Source: Streptomyces griseoloalbus
GTDB taxonomy: Bacteria > Actinomycetota > Actinomycetes > Streptomycetales > Streptomycetaceae
Assembly: GCA_014650015.1 (NCBI GenBank)
Contig: BMUD01000030.1
Location: forward strand, 16,899-80,898
Direction of reading: 5' to 3'
DNA: 64,000 nucleotides
Shown piece after piece: positions 42,211 to 50,633 of the stretch. Both the position numbers and the translations under genes were made by a program. Numbering within the stretch: position 1 is the first letter of the stretch; every line of letters begins with the position of its first letter. The notes beneath the pieces were generated by a model, which saw nothing but the letters and a program-made list of their open reading frames with translations, did no database searches and was not told the DNA's origin.

Positions 42211-43134
42211 TCACCGGCTGACCGATGGCATGCCCTCCGGGGCTCGCAACAAGGCCTGCGGCAGATAGGCGGAGTGAACGCGCAGGTCCCAGCCGTGCAC
42301 CTGGACCGCCAGTGCGGCCAGGGCGATGGTCTTCTGCGGCAGCAGGCTGCGGGGCGCCGCATCGGGGGGTGCGCTCTCCCGGTGCTGGACAAGGCGATGC
42401 GCAAGCGCCTGTTCGAAGGCCGGCTGGTCGTCCTCCAGGAGCACGCGCAGCAACCGCTGATCCGGCGTCAAGGCGCCGAGGGCGTTCAGACGGAGCGCCC
42501 CGTCGAGACGCTCGTCGACCTCCGGCATGCACAACGCCGTCGACGGCCACTCCCTGGGCAGGTGCCCGCCGGACTTGGTCAGATAGCAGGTGAGGGTGTC
42601 CATCTCCGCCAGTTCGGCCGGGTCCGAGATCGACGTCAGTTTCGAGTACGGCACCCCGTCGCGGATCGTGGAGGCATGGTCGCGCAGCAACAGCCCGATG
42701 ACGCGGTCCCGCTCCCGGACCGTGCCGCTGATCACGCACAACGCGAAGGCGTCCAGCCAGTCCCTCGCGGTGGACGCGTGCTCCACCACAGCCTCGAAGT
42801 CCTTGTCCTCGCTGCTGATGCTCTCCCCGATCAGGGGAAAGAGGATCTCCTGGTCGCCGTTGGGATAGCAGCCGAGGTCCAGGTATCCCAGGGCGCATTC
42901 CGCTGCGGTGCGCAGGACCATGTGTGACGGGGCGGTGTCGAGTCGAGGCTCCGTCATCGTGCGGGCGGCGAGGTGGTCGAGAAGGTCGTCCCGCAGGGCT
43001 CGCAATTCGGCGTCGGAGTAGCAGTCGTACTGCATCGTGTGCCAGCGGTGCCTGGTCCGCCGCTCGATGTCCTCCAGCGCCTGCTCGACACTCCGCCCGC
43101 TCACGTCATGCCGGGCCACATCCCTGATCGTCAT
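42211..43134 (-). CDS. Imm49-family immunity protein
   Basis: 307 aa from ATG 43134, with AGGA at normal spacing; ATG 43143 is too close to that box. The alpha-helical sequence ends with the Imm49-like segment L-L-P-Q-K-T-I-A-L-A-A-L-A-V-Q-V-H-G-W-D-L and S-A-Y-L-P-Q-A-L-L. Imm49 proteins neutralise polymorphic toxins delivered between bacteria. No toxin gene with a cognate C-terminal domain is adjacent, so it may be an orphan protecting against toxins from neighbours. It lies between secreted enzymes that could relate to competition. Family assignment is moderately firm; its partner is unknown. Confidence 0.7.
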   Translation of the reverse strand: MTIRDVARHDVSGRSVEQALEDIERRTRHRWHTMQYDCYSDAELRALRDDLLDHLAARTMTEPRLDTAPSHMVLRTAAECALGYLDLGCYPNGDQEILFPLIGESISSEDKDFEAVVEHASTARDWLDAFALCVISGTVRERDRVIGLLLRDHASTIRDGVPYSKLTSISDPAELAEMDTLTCYLTKSGGHLPREWPSTALCMPEVDERLDGALRLNALGALTPDQRLLRVLLEDDQPAFEQALAHRLVQHRESAPPDAAPRSLLPQKTIALAALAVQVHGWDLRVHSAYLPQALLRAPEGMPSVSR

Positions 43135-43382
43135 GCACGTCATCCTGGCAGCCGCCACTGACAGCACGGGTACCCGGCCCGGACGACGCCCGAGGGACGG
43201 GCCGCCGCGCGCGGGGTATTCGCCGGGCGGCGGACATGCCCATCGGTTGGCGGGGCGGGTCGACCTGTTCGCGGCAACTACCGCATGTTCACGGGAGGTC
43301 CACAGGTCGACACCGGTGATTGTGGTTCACTGCCGAGGCGCGACAGGACGTGACGTTCCGTCAACTGAGAGGTACTGGACCA

Positions 43383-44507
43383 GTGCACATACCCCGCACT
43401 CGCAGTGCTGCCACCGCCGTACTCCTCGCGGTGGCGCTGATACCGGCCACCCTCACCACCGCATCGGCGGCGGAGGCACCCACGCCCGCTGAACCGGGCG
43501 TGACGTTCGGCAAGCAGGCCACCGACCCGCAGAAGGTCCGTGACTTCTGGACACCCGGGAGAATCGCCCGCGCGCTGGCGAACGAGAAGAAGGACCAGGC
43601 CGGCGTCGCCCGCGACGCCGCGGTCGCCACGGCAGCGGCCGAAGCGACCGAGGACAAGGCCGGCAGTACCGCCCCGCGCCTGACGGCTGAGGCTCCGCAG
43701 ATCCTCCCCGCGAAGAGGACCGGCGTGTCGACGACGGCGGCGGCCGACGTCCCCGAGATGCCCGTCGCGCAGAAGGTGCCGTACCCGCAGACCCCGCCCG
43801 CGACCGTCGTCGGCAAGATCCTCTACATCGACGACGCGGGTGAGGAGCACGGTTGCAGCGGCGCCTCGATCTCGGCCGACGGCAACAACACCGTCTGGAC
43901 GGCGGGTCACTGCGTGCACCCGGGCGACGGGCGGGGATCCGACGGCTTCTACGACCTGGTGCTCTTCATTCCGGGCTACAAGGAAAGCCTCGACACCCCC
44001 GGTGAGTACGACGCCCCGTGGGGCGAGTGGGTCGCGCAGTCGTTCGTGGCCCCGGAGGCATGGACCCAGGACAAGGACTACGACGAGGGCGACCTGGCCG
44101 CCTTCACCGTCGAGGCCCCGACCGGCTACACGAACCTGACCGACACCGTGGGCGCGTTCGGCTACAAGTTCGGGTACGGCTCGGACTGGCCGGACATCAT
44201 CGACTCCGGGTTCCCGGGCGAGGGCTACAACCGCACCGACATGGACGGGTACACGCAGTTCTACTGCACCGGCGACGTCGTGGACGCGATGAACTGGAAC
44301 CCGCTGGACAACCGGCTCGAGATGAACTGCGACATGGGAGCGGGCGCGAGCGGCGGACCCATGGCCACCACCGAGGGACAGATCGTCGGGGCGAACTCCC
44401 ACGTCGAGATCGACGACCAGGACCAGCGGATCAATGATCTCCTGTACTCGTCCGACCACGGCGACCAGGCCGTCGCGGTGATCAACGCGATCAACGACGC
44501 GAACTGA
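43383..44507 (+). CDS. secreted V8/trypsin-like serine protease
   Basis: 374 aa from GTG 43383; GAGAGG lies upstream at a slightly long distance. A signal peptide (about 1-29, ending A-S-A-A) is followed by an Ala-rich, probably propeptide, region (30-130). The protease domain has His176 in T-A-G-H-C, Asp237 in D-E-G-D-L-A and nucleophile Ser323 in G-A-S-G-G-P, the full chymotrypsin-fold triad of the S1B type. Cysteines in G-C-S-G-A and Y-C-T-G-D may form disulphides. It probably degrades extracellular protein. It is single, ending at a terminator shared with the next, convergent gene. Confidence 0.9.
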   Translation: MHIPRTRSAATAVLLAVALIPATLTTASAAEAPTPAEPGVTFGKQATDPQKVRDFWTPGRIARALANEKKDQAGVARDAAVATAAAEATEDKAGSTAPRLTAEAPQILPAKRTGVSTTAAADVPEMPVAQKVPYPQTPPATVVGKILYIDDAGEEHGCSGASISADGNNTVWTAGHCVHPGDGRGSDGFYDLVLFIPGYKESLDTPGEYDAPWGEWVAQSFVAPEAWTQDKDYDEGDLAAFTVEAPTGYTNLTDTVGAFGYKFGYGSDWPDIIDSGFPGEGYNRTDMDGYTQFYCTGDVVDAMNWNPLDNRLEMNCDMGAGASGGPMATTEGQIVGANSHVEIDDQDQRINDLLYSSDHGDQAVAVINAINDAN

Positions 44508-44526
44508 TCCACCGGCGCGCGCAGCG

Positions 44527-44554
44527 GGGTCCCGGCCGGCATCGGCCGGGGCCC
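44527..44554. terminator. hairpin between the protease gene and a convergent membrane-anchored protein gene
   Basis: A 12-base stem with one G-U pair (arm GGGTCCCGGCCG) and a GCAT loop lies about 20 bases after the protease stop and just beyond the stop of the gene at 44561. It is suited to termination from both sides. Confidence 0.7.
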
Positions 44555-44560
44555 GTCCCG

Positions 44561-44890
44561 TTACTCGTCCGCGCGCCGGCCCATGTCCGGGTCGATGTCC
44601 TCGGCCTTCGGCGCGTTGACCATCCGCTGGTGCAGGTAGCGGCCCCGGATCTCGTCCGTGGTCAGCACTTCCCAGCCCTCGGGCAGCTCCTTGCCCGCCT
44701 GCTCGAGTTCGGCCGTCCACGCCTCGACCAGTTCCGCCCGGGTCGTCGGTACCTGCGACGCCGTCGGCTGAGCCGCGCCGACCGTCACCGGAGGCGTCTC
44801 GTCCTCCTGGACGGCCACCACCGCGAACGCCAGCGCACCGCCCGCCACGAACGCCGCCACGGCAATGGCCCATACCCGCCTGCGTGTCAT
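44561..44890 (-). CDS. small membrane-anchored protein, unknown function
   Basis: 109 aa from ATG 44890, with GGAG close upstream; the longer frame lacks a ribosome site. One N-terminal span (about 5-27) is followed by a soluble outer domain with E-L-V-E-A-W-T-A-E-L-E-Q-A-G-K-E-L-P-E-G-W and a positively charged segment R-G-R-Y-L-H-Q-R. It could be a type II membrane protein or have an uncleaved signal. It is convergent with the secreted protease and may be unrelated to it. No family is recognised. Confidence 0.65.
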   Translation of the reverse strand: MTRRRVWAIAVAAFVAGGALAFAVVAVQEDETPPVTVGAAQPTASQVPTTRAELVEAWTAELEQAGKELPEGWEVLTTDEIRGRYLHQRMVNAPKAEDIDPDMGRRADE

Positions 44891-45148
44891 CCTGCTCCCC
44901 TCACGAGCCGCACCCACCTTCACCGTGTCACAGACCTGCGGTAAGGACGACAACCGGGCACCAACTCCGCCCTTGCGCCCCCGCCCCTGAGCACCTGGGT
45001 GGTCGCCCTCATCCACGCCTGGGAGAGCGAGTTCAGGTAGTGCTGTTGGAGAAACGGGTAGGCGGTACTTTGACGCTGATCGTCACGGGGCTTTCGACGG
45101 CTGTCACGGCGCCTCGCGCCCGGCGGTCGCGCGTACGGAGACGCGGCG

Positions 45149-45547
45149 TCAGAGGCCCGCCCGCGCCAGCAGCACCGGCAGGGCCTCCGGTTTCACCTTC
45201 TGCACCGACCGTACCTGCCCCATGCCCAGTTCCTCACGGCCCACCGGATCGCGGTGCAGCGCCTTCGTCGCCTCGGTCAGCAGTGTCACGGCGACCAGGT
45301 AGGGGACGTCGGGGTCATCGTGGTTCTCCCACGGCTCCTCGTCGACCTCGGCCACCGCGGCGACGGCCGACTCCGGCTGGGCGAAGAAGAACCAGAGGCG
45401 GTCGCCCGGCCGCATGCGGTTGCGACGGCCGAGCCAGAGCTCCAGCTCCGGGTCCTCCTCGGCCAGTTGACGCATCGTCTCCTTGTCGGACGGTTCCCCG
45501 TCCAGCGTGTCCTTGCGCGGATTGAGGATGTAGATCCAGTCCGCCAT
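45149..45547 (-). CDS. EVE/PUA-like domain protein
   Basis: 132 aa from ATG 45547, with AGGGG before it. The pattern W-I-Y-I-L-N-P, then M-R-P-G-D-R-L-W-F-F-F-A-Q, V-A-A-V-A-E-V-D and Y-L-V-A-V-T-L, matches the EVE/PUA-like beta barrel, which in other systems reads modified bases and is common in restriction enzymes. Here it stands alone, without a nuclease. It might read the adenine methylation made by the methylases at 14-20 kb, but no evidence links them. The family match is by pattern only. Confidence 0.55.
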   Translation of the reverse strand: MADWIYILNPRKDTLDGEPSDKETMRQLAEEDPELELWLGRRNRMRPGDRLWFFFAQPESAVAAVAEVDEEPWENHDDPDVPYLVAVTLLTEATKALHRDPVGREELGMGQVRSVQKVKPEALPVLLARAGL

Positions 45548-45692
45548 GGAATCCCCTTCGGTCAGGACACTCGGCCCGCGAAAGACACCTACGTGCAGCG
45601 GCCCATGGTGCCAGACACCCGGAAGTCATGCGTACACATTTTCGGGGCACCTTTGGTGCGAGGGACGGGCCAGGCCCGTACGCACCTCGGCC

Positions 45693-45722
45693 GGCGATGC
45701 GTCCCCGCGGGGACGCATCGCC
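45693..45722 (-). terminator. perfect 30-bp palindrome after the esterase gene
   Basis: Two 15-base arms (GGCGATGCGTCCCCG and its complement) meet directly, 44 bases after the esterase stop on the minus strand. It is the strongest inverted repeat in this region and most likely terminates esterase transcription. Confidence 0.7.
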
Positions 45723-45765
45723 ATCGTCGGGGAGACGGTCAGGCACCGGCCGCCGGGATCGGACC

Positions 45766-46803
45766 TCAGCCGTTGACGCGGAGAGCGCCCAGCAGCATCG
45801 GCAGTGAGGCGTGCAGTTCGCGTTCCCAGTACGCCCAGCCGTGGGTGCCCGGACCATAGAAGTGGGTGGTGAGGTGCCTGGCGCCGACGCGCTTCAACTC
45901 GGCGGCCAGCGCGTGGTTCTGCCGGTTGAAGTCGGCCTCGAGGGCGCTCGTGCTGCCGGGCGGGTCGAGGGGGCCGGTCGTGCCGTCGCCGCAGGACAGG
46001 TACACGGGGATGGACCTGAGCCGTTTGGCCAGGTGGAACGGGTCGTGGGCCTGCCAGACGCGGCGCTGTGCGACCGGGTCGCCCCAGACGCGCAGCGGGT
46101 CGTTGCCCTGGCCGGCGAAGAAGCCCATGATCCGGTTGACCGACTCGTCGTTCAGGAGTGGGTGGGCCGAGCCGGAGTAGGTGGCGGCCGCCTTGAACAT
46201 GCCGGGGTGCCGGGCGGCGTACAGCAGGGCGCCCTGGCCGCCCATGGACAGGCCGGCGACGACGCGGTCGCTGCCGGCGCCCCAGTCACGCTCCAGGAGG
46301 TGCCGCAGCTCCACCGTGTGGAAGGTCTCCCACGCGGGGTCGCCGCCCTGTCCGTGGTTCCACCAGTCGCTGTACCAGCCGTTCCAGCCGGCCTCCGGCA
46401 TGACGACGAGTACGTCGCGCAGGCCGGCGGTCTCCGCGACGTCGGTGAGTGAGGTCCACGAGGTGTAGTCGCCGCAGCAACCGTGCAGGAGCCAGAGGGT
46501 CGGCCAGTGCCGGCGTCGGTCGGCCGGGTTCCAGCCGTCGGGGGTGAGGAGGCGGACCTTGACCGTGCGGCCGCCCAGGGCCGTTGAGCGGACCGACAGG
46601 TCGATCTGGCGGTCCGCGACCTGGGTGACGTCGACGACTTCCGCCCCGCGCGGGGACGAGGAGCGGGAGGCTGCGGCTGCCTCGGTCGACTCGCCCGCGC
46701 GGGCCAGCGCCGGTGCGGTCGGGGTGAGGGTGGCGAGGAGCACGGCGAGGACGAGCAGGACGCGGGCTCTTCGGGTCAGGAGGGTGGTCTCGGTCGCGAA
46801 CAC
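45766..46803 (-). CDS. secreted alpha/beta-hydrolase esterase (antigen-85/esterase D-like)
   Basis: 345 aa from GTG 46803, with AGGGAG five bases upstream. A signal peptide (about 1-35) precedes an alpha/beta-hydrolase fold: L-W-L-L-H-G-C-C-G-D-Y oxyanion strand, nucleophile elbow G-L-S186-M-G-G-Q-G-A and catalytic His321 in G-T-H-G-W-A-Y-W. The arrangement resembles mycolyltransferase-like esterases, but streptomycetes lack mycolic acids, so a carboxylesterase is more likely. It lies 69 bases after the phosphodiester glycosidase gene on the same strand and may be co-transcribed. It ends at a 30-bp palindrome. Confidence 0.88.
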   Translation of the reverse strand: MFATETTLLTRRARVLLVLAVLLATLTPTAPALARAGESTEAAAASRSSSPRGAEVVDVTQVADRQIDLSVRSTALGGRTVKVRLLTPDGWNPADRRRHWPTLWLLHGCCGDYTSWTSLTDVAETAGLRDVLVVMPEAGWNGWYSDWWNHGQGGDPAWETFHTVELRHLLERDWGAGSDRVVAGLSMGGQGALLYAARHPGMFKAAATYSGSAHPLLNDESVNRIMGFFAGQGNDPLRVWGDPVAQRRVWQAHDPFHLAKRLRSIPVYLSCGDGTTGPLDPPGSTSALEADFNRQNHALAAELKRVGARHLTTHFYGPGTHGWAYWERELHASLPMLLGALRVNG

Positions 46804-46872
46804 GGCGGCTCCCTTGATGTGATTCTTCGCTGCGTGGGGCGGTTCGGCGGAACTGGTGGGACTTCGTGCGCG

Positions 46873-48486
46873 TCAGGGCCTGCGCGGCAGTATCAACAGC
46901 GCGTCCCCGACCGGGCGTTCGCCTGCGGCGTCGGAGGGGTCGTTGATCACGTCGCCGTCCGCCACCATCGTCGTGGAGCCGCCCCCGTCGAGGTTGACCG
47001 CGTCGCGCAGTCCGAGGGACTGGGCGACCTCGGCGCTCTCTCCGATGCCGAGTCCGAGGGCGTCGGTGCTGCGTCCGTCGGCGGTGACGAGTACCGTGCG
47101 GCCTGCCGCGTCGACTCCGGCCAGGGTGCGCGGGTTGCGCTTGTGCACCCAGCCGTAGTACCAGCTCGGGTCGCCCGGGTGCACCATGCCGTCGGTGGCG
47201 GGGGTGACGTGGAGCCGTCCGTCGCGGACCAGTTCGGGGCCGGCGTTGACGATGTCCGTCACGGGTGACGGCGAGACCCGGTGTCCGCGGTCGTCCAGCA
47301 GGGTGGTGGTGATGTGCAGGCGGTCGCCGGGCCGCGCCAGGGCCGTCAGGTCGTCGACGTGCCGGCCGGTCGCCTGGACGGCACTGCCACCGGCCGGGAG
47401 TGGGCCGCCGCGCGGGGAACGCAGTTCCAGGACGCGGTCGTGGGCGTCGAGTACGGCCTCCAGTCCCTCGCCCTGGGGCGTGCTTCGGCCGTAGTCCGGG
47501 GTGAAGGCGACGAGTTGATCGGGGTTGGTGCACGTCACGTCGTGCCGGGGCAGCGCGGTCGGACTGTCTCCTGCGCCGCCTCCGCAGTTCCTGATCAGGC
47601 CGGGTACGCGGTTGATGCCGTTCAGGTTCAGTGCGGTGTGCCGACCGGTGACTCGTCCCTGCCAGGTGAGGCGGGTGATCTGCGTCCGCCGGCCGTCGTC
47701 GTGGACGACCAGGCTCGGGCGTCCGCGCACCGGTTCGCTCAGCAGACGCCCGTCGTACACCCCTACGCCGGCGGGGTCCCCCGGGGCGCCCGACCGGGGG
47801 TCGAGGACGAAGAACCCGGCGTTGACCGCCGCGGTGGCGCCGGCGGCCTGCGCCAGGGCACTGGTGGTCTCGCGGTTCTCCAGGTCGGGGCCGTACGAGG
47901 CGGCCAGCGCCCCGCGGAACGTGCGCGGGTCGATGGTGAGCACGTCGACGCGCCACGGGCCGCGGTCCGTGGTCTCGCCGTCCCAGCCGGTGTAGGTGAC
48001 CGATCCCGTGAATCCGGCCGCCCTGAGCCGGGTGCGCTCCGACGTCGCGGCGGACTGCGAGTCGAAGGAGCCGATGCGGACCCGCCAGCCCAGCGTCCCG
48101 CCGGCGTAGTCGGCCGTCCTCGGCGTCGTCACTTCCTCCACCCGGGCCCGAAAACCGTCGCGTCGCAGGTCGGTGGCCAGTTCGTCGGCGCTCGCCCGGT
48201 CCTTCAGCGTGGTCGGGGGCGCGTCGGGGTCCGGTGAGGTGTCGCCACCGGGGATGGACGCCTCGACCGTCCAGTGGTGCGCCGGGTCCTTGTCACCGCG
48301 CACGATGCGGGTGAGTGTCACGCCCGGCCGCAGGGTCTGCGTGGTACGGGTCTCGATCAGGTCGGAGGGGCCCAGCGGCAGGGCCGGCCGGTCCGGTCGG
48401 GGGGCGGCGGACGCCTGGGCGGGCAGCACGGTCAGCGCCAGGACGACACCGAGGGCAGCACCCGCACCGCACAGTCTCTTCTTCAT
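46873..48486 (-). CDS. secreted phosphodiester glycosidase (NAGPA) family protein with SPOR-like region
   Basis: 537 aa from ATG 48486 (AGGCGG upstream), where a signal peptide begins (about 1-28). Residues about 65-160 look like a SPOR/sporulation-related repeat domain (R-V-R-I-G-S-F-D-S-Q-S-A-A-T-S-E-R). The C-terminal half is an NAGPA phosphodiester glycosidase domain, with A-V-N-A-G-F-F-V-L, D-A-L-G-L-G-I-G-E-S-A and the hallmark N-L-D-G-G-G-S-T-T-M. Members remove sugars from phosphodiester-linked glycans. In actinomycetes a cell-wall or teichoic-acid-like substrate is likely; inference. The next gene on the strand is the secreted esterase. Confidence 0.88.
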   Translation of the reverse strand: MKKRLCGAGAALGVVLALTVLPAQASAAPRPDRPALPLGPSDLIETRTTQTLRPGVTLTRIVRGDKDPAHHWTVEASIPGGDTSPDPDAPPTTLKDRASADELATDLRRDGFRARVEEVTTPRTADYAGGTLGWRVRIGSFDSQSAATSERTRLRAAGFTGSVTYTGWDGETTDRGPWRVDVLTIDPRTFRGALAASYGPDLENRETTSALAQAAGATAAVNAGFFVLDPRSGAPGDPAGVGVYDGRLLSEPVRGRPSLVVHDDGRRTQITRLTWQGRVTGRHTALNLNGINRVPGLIRNCGGGAGDSPTALPRHDVTCTNPDQLVAFTPDYGRSTPQGEGLEAVLDAHDRVLELRSPRGGPLPAGGSAVQATGRHVDDLTALARPGDRLHITTTLLDDRGHRVSPSPVTDIVNAGPELVRDGRLHVTPATDGMVHPGDPSWYYGWVHKRNPRTLAGVDAAGRTVLVTADGRSTDALGLGIGESAEVAQSLGLRDAVNLDGGGSTTMVADGDVINDPSDAAGERPVGDALLILPRRP

Positions 48487-48550
48487 CTGCACCGCCTGAA
48501 ACGAAGACCCGGTGGGACCATGCGTCACTCTCCCGCCTCGTGCGGCCAGG

Positions 48551-48565
48551 GTGACGAACAGTCAC
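48551..48565. promoter_or_regulatory. GTGAC-N5-GTCAC inverted repeat
   Basis: Two perfect five-base arms separated by GAACA lie in the 246-bp divergent region between the phosphodiester glycosidase gene and the MoxR/vWA operon, closer to the former. It may be an operator; no regulator is assigned. Confidence 0.3.
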
Positions 48566-48732
48566 TTATGGCACGTTGGACAAGTATCGACCGGTTCTGT
48601 CACACGTCAAGCATGCCGAGCGGGGTCCCGGATCCACTCCCGGGCGGCGTTGTCAGTGGTCGCCGATAGATTCTTTTCCGTTCCGCCGATCTGGTGTGAA
48701 CACCCCCTTTCGCATGCATGGGAGATGGCGCG

Positions 48733-49236
48733 TTGTCGGTCTGGGAGAGGTCGAGTACGGCGCGGGTGGTGCCGTCCGCGCGGCCGCGGAAGCTGGCCAA
48801 GGTGCCGTTCGTGGAGTTGGCCGACGGGCGGTTGCAGGGTGTGGTGTCCAGTGGGTCGGACATCGGGCGGGTGTATGTGTCGTCCATCGAGGCGGGGACG
48901 TACGCGTTCGCGTGCAGCACCAACAACAACCGTCCCTGCGGCGGGGCGAACGGGTGGTTCTGCAACCACATAGGCGCGCTGATCGGTGAGGCCGTGCTGC
49001 AGTACGGCGGCGAGCGCGTGGCCCGGTACCTGAAGGTCGAGGTGTCCGGTGACGAGGCCGATGCGGGAGCCGTCACCCACGCCATGACCTCCACGCGGCC
49101 CGCACAGGGAGACAGGTCGGCCGCCGCCCAGGTGTTCAGCCGGTTCCTGCGGCACCTCGCCTATCTCGAACTCGGGCCGACCACGGCGCCGTTGCCCGAG
49201 ATGCAGTGGTTCCCGACGACGAGGGCGGTGGCCTGA
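48733..49236 (+). CDS. small Cys/His (SWIM-like) protein, first gene of the MoxR/vWA operon
   Basis: 167 aa from TTG 48733, chosen because GGGAG lies eight bases upstream; the ATGs at 48714 and 48718 have no ribosome site. The N-terminal part has beta-like patterns. At about 60-85 is F-A-C-S-T-N-N-N-R-P-C-G-G-A-N-G-W-F-C-N-H-I-G-A-L-I, with a C-x7-C-x6-C-x-H zinc pattern like a SWIM finger. SWIM fingers bind DNA or protein. The C-terminus is helical. The gene overlaps the next one (TGATG), so it is coupled to the MoxR/vWA system. It is shorter than SWIM proteins usually found in such clusters; the family call is cautious. Confidence 0.65.
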   Translation: MSVWERSSTARVVPSARPRKLAKVPFVELADGRLQGVVSSGSDIGRVYVSSIEAGTYAFACSTNNNRPCGGANGWFCNHIGALIGEAVLQYGGERVARYLKVEVSGDEADAGAVTHAMTSTRPAQGDRSAAAQVFSRFLRHLAYLELGPTTAPLPEMQWFPTTRAVA

Positions 49237-50633
49237 TGCGTGCCGATCTGCTGACCGACGCGGTCGACGGGCTCGACGAGGCCCTCGCCGCCGTGGACGG
49301 ATTCGACGAGGTGCTCGTCGGCGGGCTGCTCCGCCCGCAGCCGGCTCAGGCCGTCGGGCTGGCCGGGCTCGCCTCGGCCGTCGCCGGGTCGCCGCTGGCC
49401 GTGCGGGTCGCCGAGGCGGCCGAGAAGGCGGCTGCCGGGGCCGCGGGCGAGGAGCACTTCGTCGCGCTCGCCGCCGCGCGGACCGCTCTGCTCGGTTCCG
49501 TGCACGACGCGCTCGTCGTCCGTGCGGAGGAGGCCGTCGGACGATCGGGCGAGGCCGAGCAGGGCGCCGCCGCGGCCGGGGACCCGGAGCATGCGGCCAA
49601 CCTGCACGCGGCCGCCAGGAACTGGCTGTGCGACCTCGCGCGGGCCGGCTGGCAGGGGATCGACCACGAGCTCGTCGCCGGGTCCGCTTCCGTCGTCTCC
49701 GCGATGCTGCCCGACCCGGCGCTGCGCCGCCTGGCGACCCTGCTCGACGGCTTCGCCGCCGAACTCGCCGCGTCCTGCCCGGGCGCCACCCTGGAGCGCG
49801 TGCCGGTGCGTCGCTGGGCCGACCTGTGGTCGCGTGCCGTGCTGCTGACGCTGCCCGGCGCCGCCTCCGCCCCCGCCGTCACCGAGGCCACCGGGCGTCT
49901 GCTGCCCCTCGGCATCGACGTGCAGGAGCACGCCACCGCCGTACAGGCCCAGGTGCACGCCGTGTTCGAGCCGGCGGACGGCGAAGGGGCACGGCTCGTA
50001 CGGGCGTCGGTGTCCGCGCCGAAGCCGGACACGGTCGTCGGGGCGGGACTGTGGCAGCTGCTGCGACCGCACATGTCCCTGCTGGCCGCCGTCGGCGAGG
50101 GGCGTGCCGTGGAGATCGACGCGATGCCGATGACCGCCGAGGGCGACCTCCTCTGGGACGACGCCCGCGCCCGGACGGGCGAGCCCGCCGAGGTGTTCGC
50201 CACGGCGCGGGTCGCGCTCCCGACGGCGTCCGCGTACGCGGTCGCGCCCCTCGACCGGCATCCGGCCCGCATCGCGGTGCCCGTACTGCTGGAGGGGTAC
50301 GCCGTGGAGGAGGAAGAGGAGGGCGGGACGGCCTTCCGGATCGCCGGGCAGCGGTTCACCGTCGACGCCGACCGGATTCCGGCCGCGAGCCCGCTGACTC
50401 CGGAGGTGGTCGCCTCGTCCGGCGCGTGTGTCGCGCTGCTGCGCTGGGACGCCGGGGAGTTCCTGTTCCAGCCGCTCGCCGTGGAGCGGACCGTGCGGAA
50501 GAAGTCCGTCGCCGTGCATGCCGGGGCCTGGGCCGGGGGGACGACCGACAAGGCGGGGGTGCGGGCCGAGAAGGCGGCGACCGACGCCGTCAAGGTGCTG
50601 CGCGAGCGTGCCGGAAGGCTGCTGCGGAAATGA
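49236..50633 (+). CDS. conserved hypothetical protein of the MoxR/vWA operon
   Basis: 465 aa from ATG 49236, which overlaps the preceding stop. The sequence is Ala- and Val-rich and mostly helical, with no signal peptide or membrane segment. It has several strand-like patches (V-Q-A-Q-V-H-A-V-F-E; R-L-V-R-A-S-V-S-A-P). An acidic run E-E-E-E-E-G-G occurs near 358. No enzyme motif is recognisable. Its place between the Cys/His protein and the vWA protein, coupled to both, implies that it is a structural or regulatory component of the same complex. It overlaps the vWA gene by four bases. Confidence 0.8.
   Translation: MRADLLTDAVDGLDEALAAVDGFDEVLVGGLLRPQPAQAVGLAGLASAVAGSPLAVRVAEAAEKAAAGAAGEEHFVALAAARTALLGSVHDALVVRAEEAVGRSGEAEQGAAAAGDPEHAANLHAAARNWLCDLARAGWQGIDHELVAGSASVVSAMLPDPALRRLATLLDGFAAELAASCPGATLERVPVRRWADLWSRAVLLTLPGAASAPAVTEATGRLLPLGIDVQEHATAVQAQVHAVFEPADGEGARLVRASVSAPKPDTVVGAGLWQLLRPHMSLLAAVGEGRAVEIDAMPMTAEGDLLWDDARARTGEPAEVFATARVALPTASAYAVAPLDRHPARIAVPVLLEGYAVEEEEEGGTAFRIAGQRFTVDADRIPAASPLTPEVVASSGACVALLRWDAGEFLFQPLAVERTVRKKSVAVHAGAWAGGTTDKAGVRAEKAATDAVKVLRERAGRLLRK

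Noticed and set aside
45766-46803. A true mycolyltransferase
   Set aside because: The fold is similar, but streptomycetes make no mycolic acids; a general secreted esterase is the safer call.
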